Shown: positions 61,558 through 64,000 of the stretch, in pieces | Layout of the letters: each line of letters opens with the position of its first letter | Position numbering within the stretch: the first letter of the stretch is position 1 | Assembly: GCA_016712715.1 (NCBI GenBank) | Contig: JADJQM010000001.1 | Span: forward strand, 2,129,001-2,193,000 | Direction of reading: 5' to 3' | Length of the DNA stretch: 64,000 nucleotides | DNA from: Rhodospirillaceae bacterium | GTDB lineage: Bacteria > Pseudomonadota > Alphaproteobacteria > Dongiales > Dongiaceae | Made by a program: the position numbers and the translations under genes | The notes under the pieces: generated by a model | What the model saw: the letters and a program-made list of their open reading frames with translations, nothing else | The model's database searches: none | Told to the model about the DNA's origin: nothing

Positions 61558-62190
61558 ATGACCTTTCCGATCGACAGCTACTCCTCGTTTGGCGAGGACC
61601 GGCTGATTCTCAAATTCCTGGCCAAGCTGCCAACCGGCTTCTATGTCGATGTCGGCGCTCATGCACCGATCGACTATTCCAACACCTACGCGCTCTACCA
61701 GCGCGGCTGGCGCGGGATCGCCATCGACCCGGATCCCGATTCCATTACCGCCTTCCAGGCGACCCGGCCCGAGGATACGGCCCTGCAACTCGCCATCGGC
61801 AGCAAGCCCGGCAAGGTCAGGCTCCACCTCTTCAGCGACCGCTCGATGAACACGGTCGATCCGGACCTCTACAAGAAGACGCTCACCAACCCCCGCAAGC
61901 GCCATCTCGGCGATATCGATGTCGAACAGAAGACCTTGGCCGACGTGCTGACCGAATATGTTCCGGCCGGCCGCACAGTCGATTTCATGAATATCGATTG
62001 CGAAGGCGTCGATCTTGACGTGCTGCGCTCCAACGATTGGGCACGCTTTCATCCGAAGCTGCTGGCGGTCGAGGATCTCGATCTTGATCTGGAACGCGTG
62101 GTGGAAAGCAAGATCTTCCGCTATCTGCGCCCGCTCGGCTATCGCCTCGTCTCGCATCTCCACTACACGTCGATCTACCGCCTGAGCTAA
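61558..62190 (+). CDS. FkbM-family methyltransferase
   Basis: The product is 210 residues. The SAM motif is GFYVDVGAHAPIDYSNTYAL with a second acidic strand GIAIDPDPDS. The FkbM C-terminal signature is MNIDCEGVDLDVLRSNDW. Members O-methylate sugars or small molecules. AAGGTGCC precedes ATG 61558. It follows the aminotransferase fusion by nine bases, so the two are probably in one operon and may act on the same small molecule. Confidence 0.9.
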   Translation: MTFPIDSYSSFGEDRLILKFLAKLPTGFYVDVGAHAPIDYSNTYALYQRGWRGIAIDPDPDSITAFQATRPEDTALQLAIGSKPGKVRLHLFSDRSMNTVDPDLYKKTLTNPRKRHLGDIDVEQKTLADVLTEYVPAGRTVDFMNIDCEGVDLDVLRSNDWARFHPKLLAVEDLDLDLERVVESKIFRYLRPLGYRLVSHLHYTSIYRLS

Positions 62191-62203
62191 GCCACTCCCT
62201 GAG

Positions 62204-63193
62204 TTAGGCTGGCGATTTCGGATGGGCGTGGTTGAAGATTTCCCAGCGCACCTTGGCCCAGCGATAGGCGTCCATGATGGCGACGGCGTAAATGAAAAAG
62301 CCGCCGGCATAGCGACCGATGATCGAAGCGTCGGGCGCGGCATATTTGGCGGTTACATAGCCCAGCGCCACGGTGGTGAAGGCGAAGAGCAGCCCGCGCG
62401 TGGCCTGGCTATTGGCGATCTGACCCATGCCCGGCAGCAATACGGCAATGGCGAGCACCAGGAACGGGTGGAACGGCGCCTTCAACGGTTTGTCAGACAT
62501 TCCCTCTCCCGCCTTTGGAATCGCCGCCCCTTTGAGCTCGTCAATCAGGGCAATGCAGCGATCCATCATATCGCGCAAGTCATCCGCCGACACCAGATTG
62601 CTGCGAAAATCGACGATGCGCAGCACCAGATACTCGGCCCGTTCGCCCTGGTCGATCATGCGCACGAGTCGCACTCCCTTCGGCGTTACCAGCAGTTCCT
62701 TGGCCTGGGGCAGGGCAAAGAAATCCATATGCCGCTCGAGCAGCTCACGCGATGGTGCCCGCGTCGGATCATCCGTCTTGGCGTGTGTCCCGTCCGGCCA
62801 ATGGGCGGGCACCGGCAACTGATAGGGCAGGTCGTTGCCTGGTGCGTAGAATTCGTTGTTCTGCGCCCGCACAAGGATATCCGTCGTGGCAACACCGGGC
62901 AGCGGTTCAAGCAACGAGACCCGTAGCCACAACACCGGCAGACGGCGAAATGTCAGCGTGTCGATGACGGCGTCAATATGGAAGGCCCGGTCACGATAAT
63001 GACCGCTGAGGATCGGGAAATCCGCATCCCTCTGCTCGACCCGATAGGATTGGAAGAGTTCATAGGCCGGCGTATAGAGACTCGCCCGGTCACGGCGGCG
63101 TTGCGCACTGCTACGGCGATAGAGCCAGATCAGAACAGCCAGCGCCAGCAGGATCAGCAGAAGGAAAGCGGCGATACTGGATGGGACGGGCAT
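62204..63193 (-). CDS. Membrane protein of unknown function
   Basis: About 329 residues from ATG 63193; the frame extends to a TTG at 63214. One N-terminal membrane helix (FLLLILLALAVLIWLYRRSS) is followed by a cytoplasmic domain of about 200 residues that resembles DUF3137-like proteins in layout. The C-terminus has two or three more helices (PFLVLAIAVLLPGMGQIANS). No catalytic motif seen. It is tail-to-tail with the methyltransferase gene and same-strand behind the permease gene upstream, with about 85 bases between. Confidence 0.75.
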   Translation of the reverse strand: MPVPSSIAAFLLLILLALAVLIWLYRRSSAQRRRDRASLYTPAYELFQSYRVEQRDADFPILSGHYRDRAFHIDAVIDTLTFRRLPVLWLRVSLLEPLPGVATTDILVRAQNNEFYAPGNDLPYQLPVPAHWPDGTHAKTDDPTRAPSRELLERHMDFFALPQAKELLVTPKGVRLVRMIDQGERAEYLVLRIVDFRSNLVSADDLRDMMDRCIALIDELKGAAIPKAGEGMSDKPLKAPFHPFLVLAIAVLLPGMGQIANSQATRGLLFAFTTVALGYVTAKYAAPDASIIGRYAGGFFIYAVAIMDAYRWAKVRWEIFNHAHPKSPA

Positions 63194-63277
63194 CAGCAGG
63201 CTGTCCAAACTCAAAAGAACGGCCGGCGGTATGAGCCGCCGGCCGCGTGAGAGGTAATGGGTGGAACGCTCGCTCCG

Positions 63278-64000
63278 TTAATAGCCCTTCGGCCGCGGCC
63301 AGGCCATCGTGAACTGATCGCCGCGACGGACATATTTGTACCGACACACAACGAACCAGATGGATGCCACCGCGTAGAAGACCATCATCGCCAGCAACTG
63401 CGTGCCGAAGCCGAGATAGACGGCGACATAGGTAGCGGCACAGAGGACCAGCAGCACGATCGAGGGGATCGGGTGGAACGGGTGAACGTAACCCCGCTTG
63501 ATCGTGTCCAGCGGCCATTTCCCGCGGAAGCGGAACATGTTGATCGGCATGAAGGTGTAGCCGAGCAGGCCGGAAAGGATCGAGAAGGTGATCGTCGGCG
63601 CCAGCAGCCCGAGAAACCGAACGCCGCGGCGATCGGGATCAGGAACAGGATGGCACGGTAGGGTGTGCGGTATTTCGGATGCACCGCCGCAAAGAATTCC
63701 GGCAGATAGCGATCACGGCCCATGGAGAACCAGGCACGCGAAGCGTCGTTGATGCAGCCATTGGCCGAGGCAAGGGCCGAGAACACCGTACCAACCCACA
63801 GCAGGACAACCAGGAAGTTGCTGCCCGACATCAGCGAGGCGTCATAGAGTGGCGCCAGGGCGGTGCCGAGATACTCCCATGGCAGGGTGCCCGCACAGAT
63901 ATACCAGGTCAGTGCCGCCGCGATCAGCAAGGTGATCATGCCGGTCATCGTGCCCAGCGGCAACGAACGGCCGCAGGAGCGGACTTCTTCCGCCGCCTGG
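63278..64000 (-). pseudogene. APC-family amino-acid permease, partial and frameshifted
   Basis: C-terminal part of an amino-acid/polyamine permease that begins outside the window. The first frame (64000 to about 63610) carries helices including ITLLIAAALTWYICAGTLPW and SALASANGCINDASRAWFSM. The second frame (to 63278) resumes with FMPINMFRFRGKWPLDTIKR and two more helices, ending RPKGY. The break is at 63607-63610, where one missing base would turn the GGCTGCTGG reading into GGC-CTG-CTG-GCG. Both sides fit the family, so this is likely an error in the sequence. Confidence 0.85.

Noticed and set aside
1..64000. CRISPR array, insertion sequence or transposase
   Set aside because: No regularly spaced direct repeats with spacers and no transposase frame or terminal inverted repeats were seen. 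The only recombinase is the integrase at 13577-14653.

Overview
The window looks like one stretch of a GC-rich alphaproteobacterial chromosome, most likely from the Rhodospirillales side. The grounds are a GapR/DUF2312 protein, an IF-1 with a basic C-terminal tail, an alphaproteobacterial-type Zur box, and dense co-directional operons with ATGA stop/start overlaps. No rRNA is present, so the placement below class level is inference.

Positions 1 to about 14,680 are the right-hand part of an integrated temperate element whose left end lies outside the window. A tyrosine recombinase sits against the 3' end of an intact tRNA-Gln(CTG), the expected attachment site. A lambda-like switch lies near 5.1 kb: a LexA/CI-type S24 repressor faces a small Cro-like protein. 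The leftward operon holds a CII-like protein, a GapR-like protein, a candidate structured RNA, a CHC2/Toprim primase, a DNA methyltransferase and a P4-type primase-helicase. The rightward operon holds a ParB-like protein, its own beta sliding clamp, a small membrane peptide, a TSCPD-domain protein and SSB. The two operons start from almost identical promoters, each with the same operator inside the -35/-10 spacer. No virion genes are visible in the part seen.

From 14.7 to 25 kb lie housekeeping genes: ppx/gppA, rlmE, a nucleoside hydrolase, guaB, an rsmB-like m5C methyltransferase, a DMT exporter, an orphan Rieske oxygenase and a class I amidotransferase. At 24-26 kb is a zinc/manganese ABC transporter with a Zur-like operator, followed by a perfect 16-bp parS centromere site. 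At 26.3-30.6 kb is the four-gene cluster of circularly permuted ATP-grasp, alpha-E protein, transglutaminase and Anbu proteasome-like peptidase, a predicted peptide ligation and cleavage system with no settled physiological role.

From 30.6 to 49 kb lie an FAD-linked oxidase, a long acyl-CoA dehydrogenase, and an iron/thiamine/polyamine-type ABC importer with two tandem binding proteins. A phosphonate-monoesterase-like sulfatase-family enzyme follows. A long leftward gene train then runs hisD-like, pgm, pgi and two genes resembling the small and large subunits of N,N-dimethylformamidase. From 49 kb to the end come rimO, an agmatinase-family gene, an alanyl-tRNA editing protein, a complete dipeptide-type ABC importer, infA, a LOG-family protein, an M23-peptidase/class III aminotransferase fusion, an FkbM methyltransferase, a membrane protein and a partial APC amino-acid permease.

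Five genes are broken by single-base indels, mostly at short C/G runs, and the protein sequence is well kept on both sides of each break. This suggests sequence error at least as much as real gene decay.
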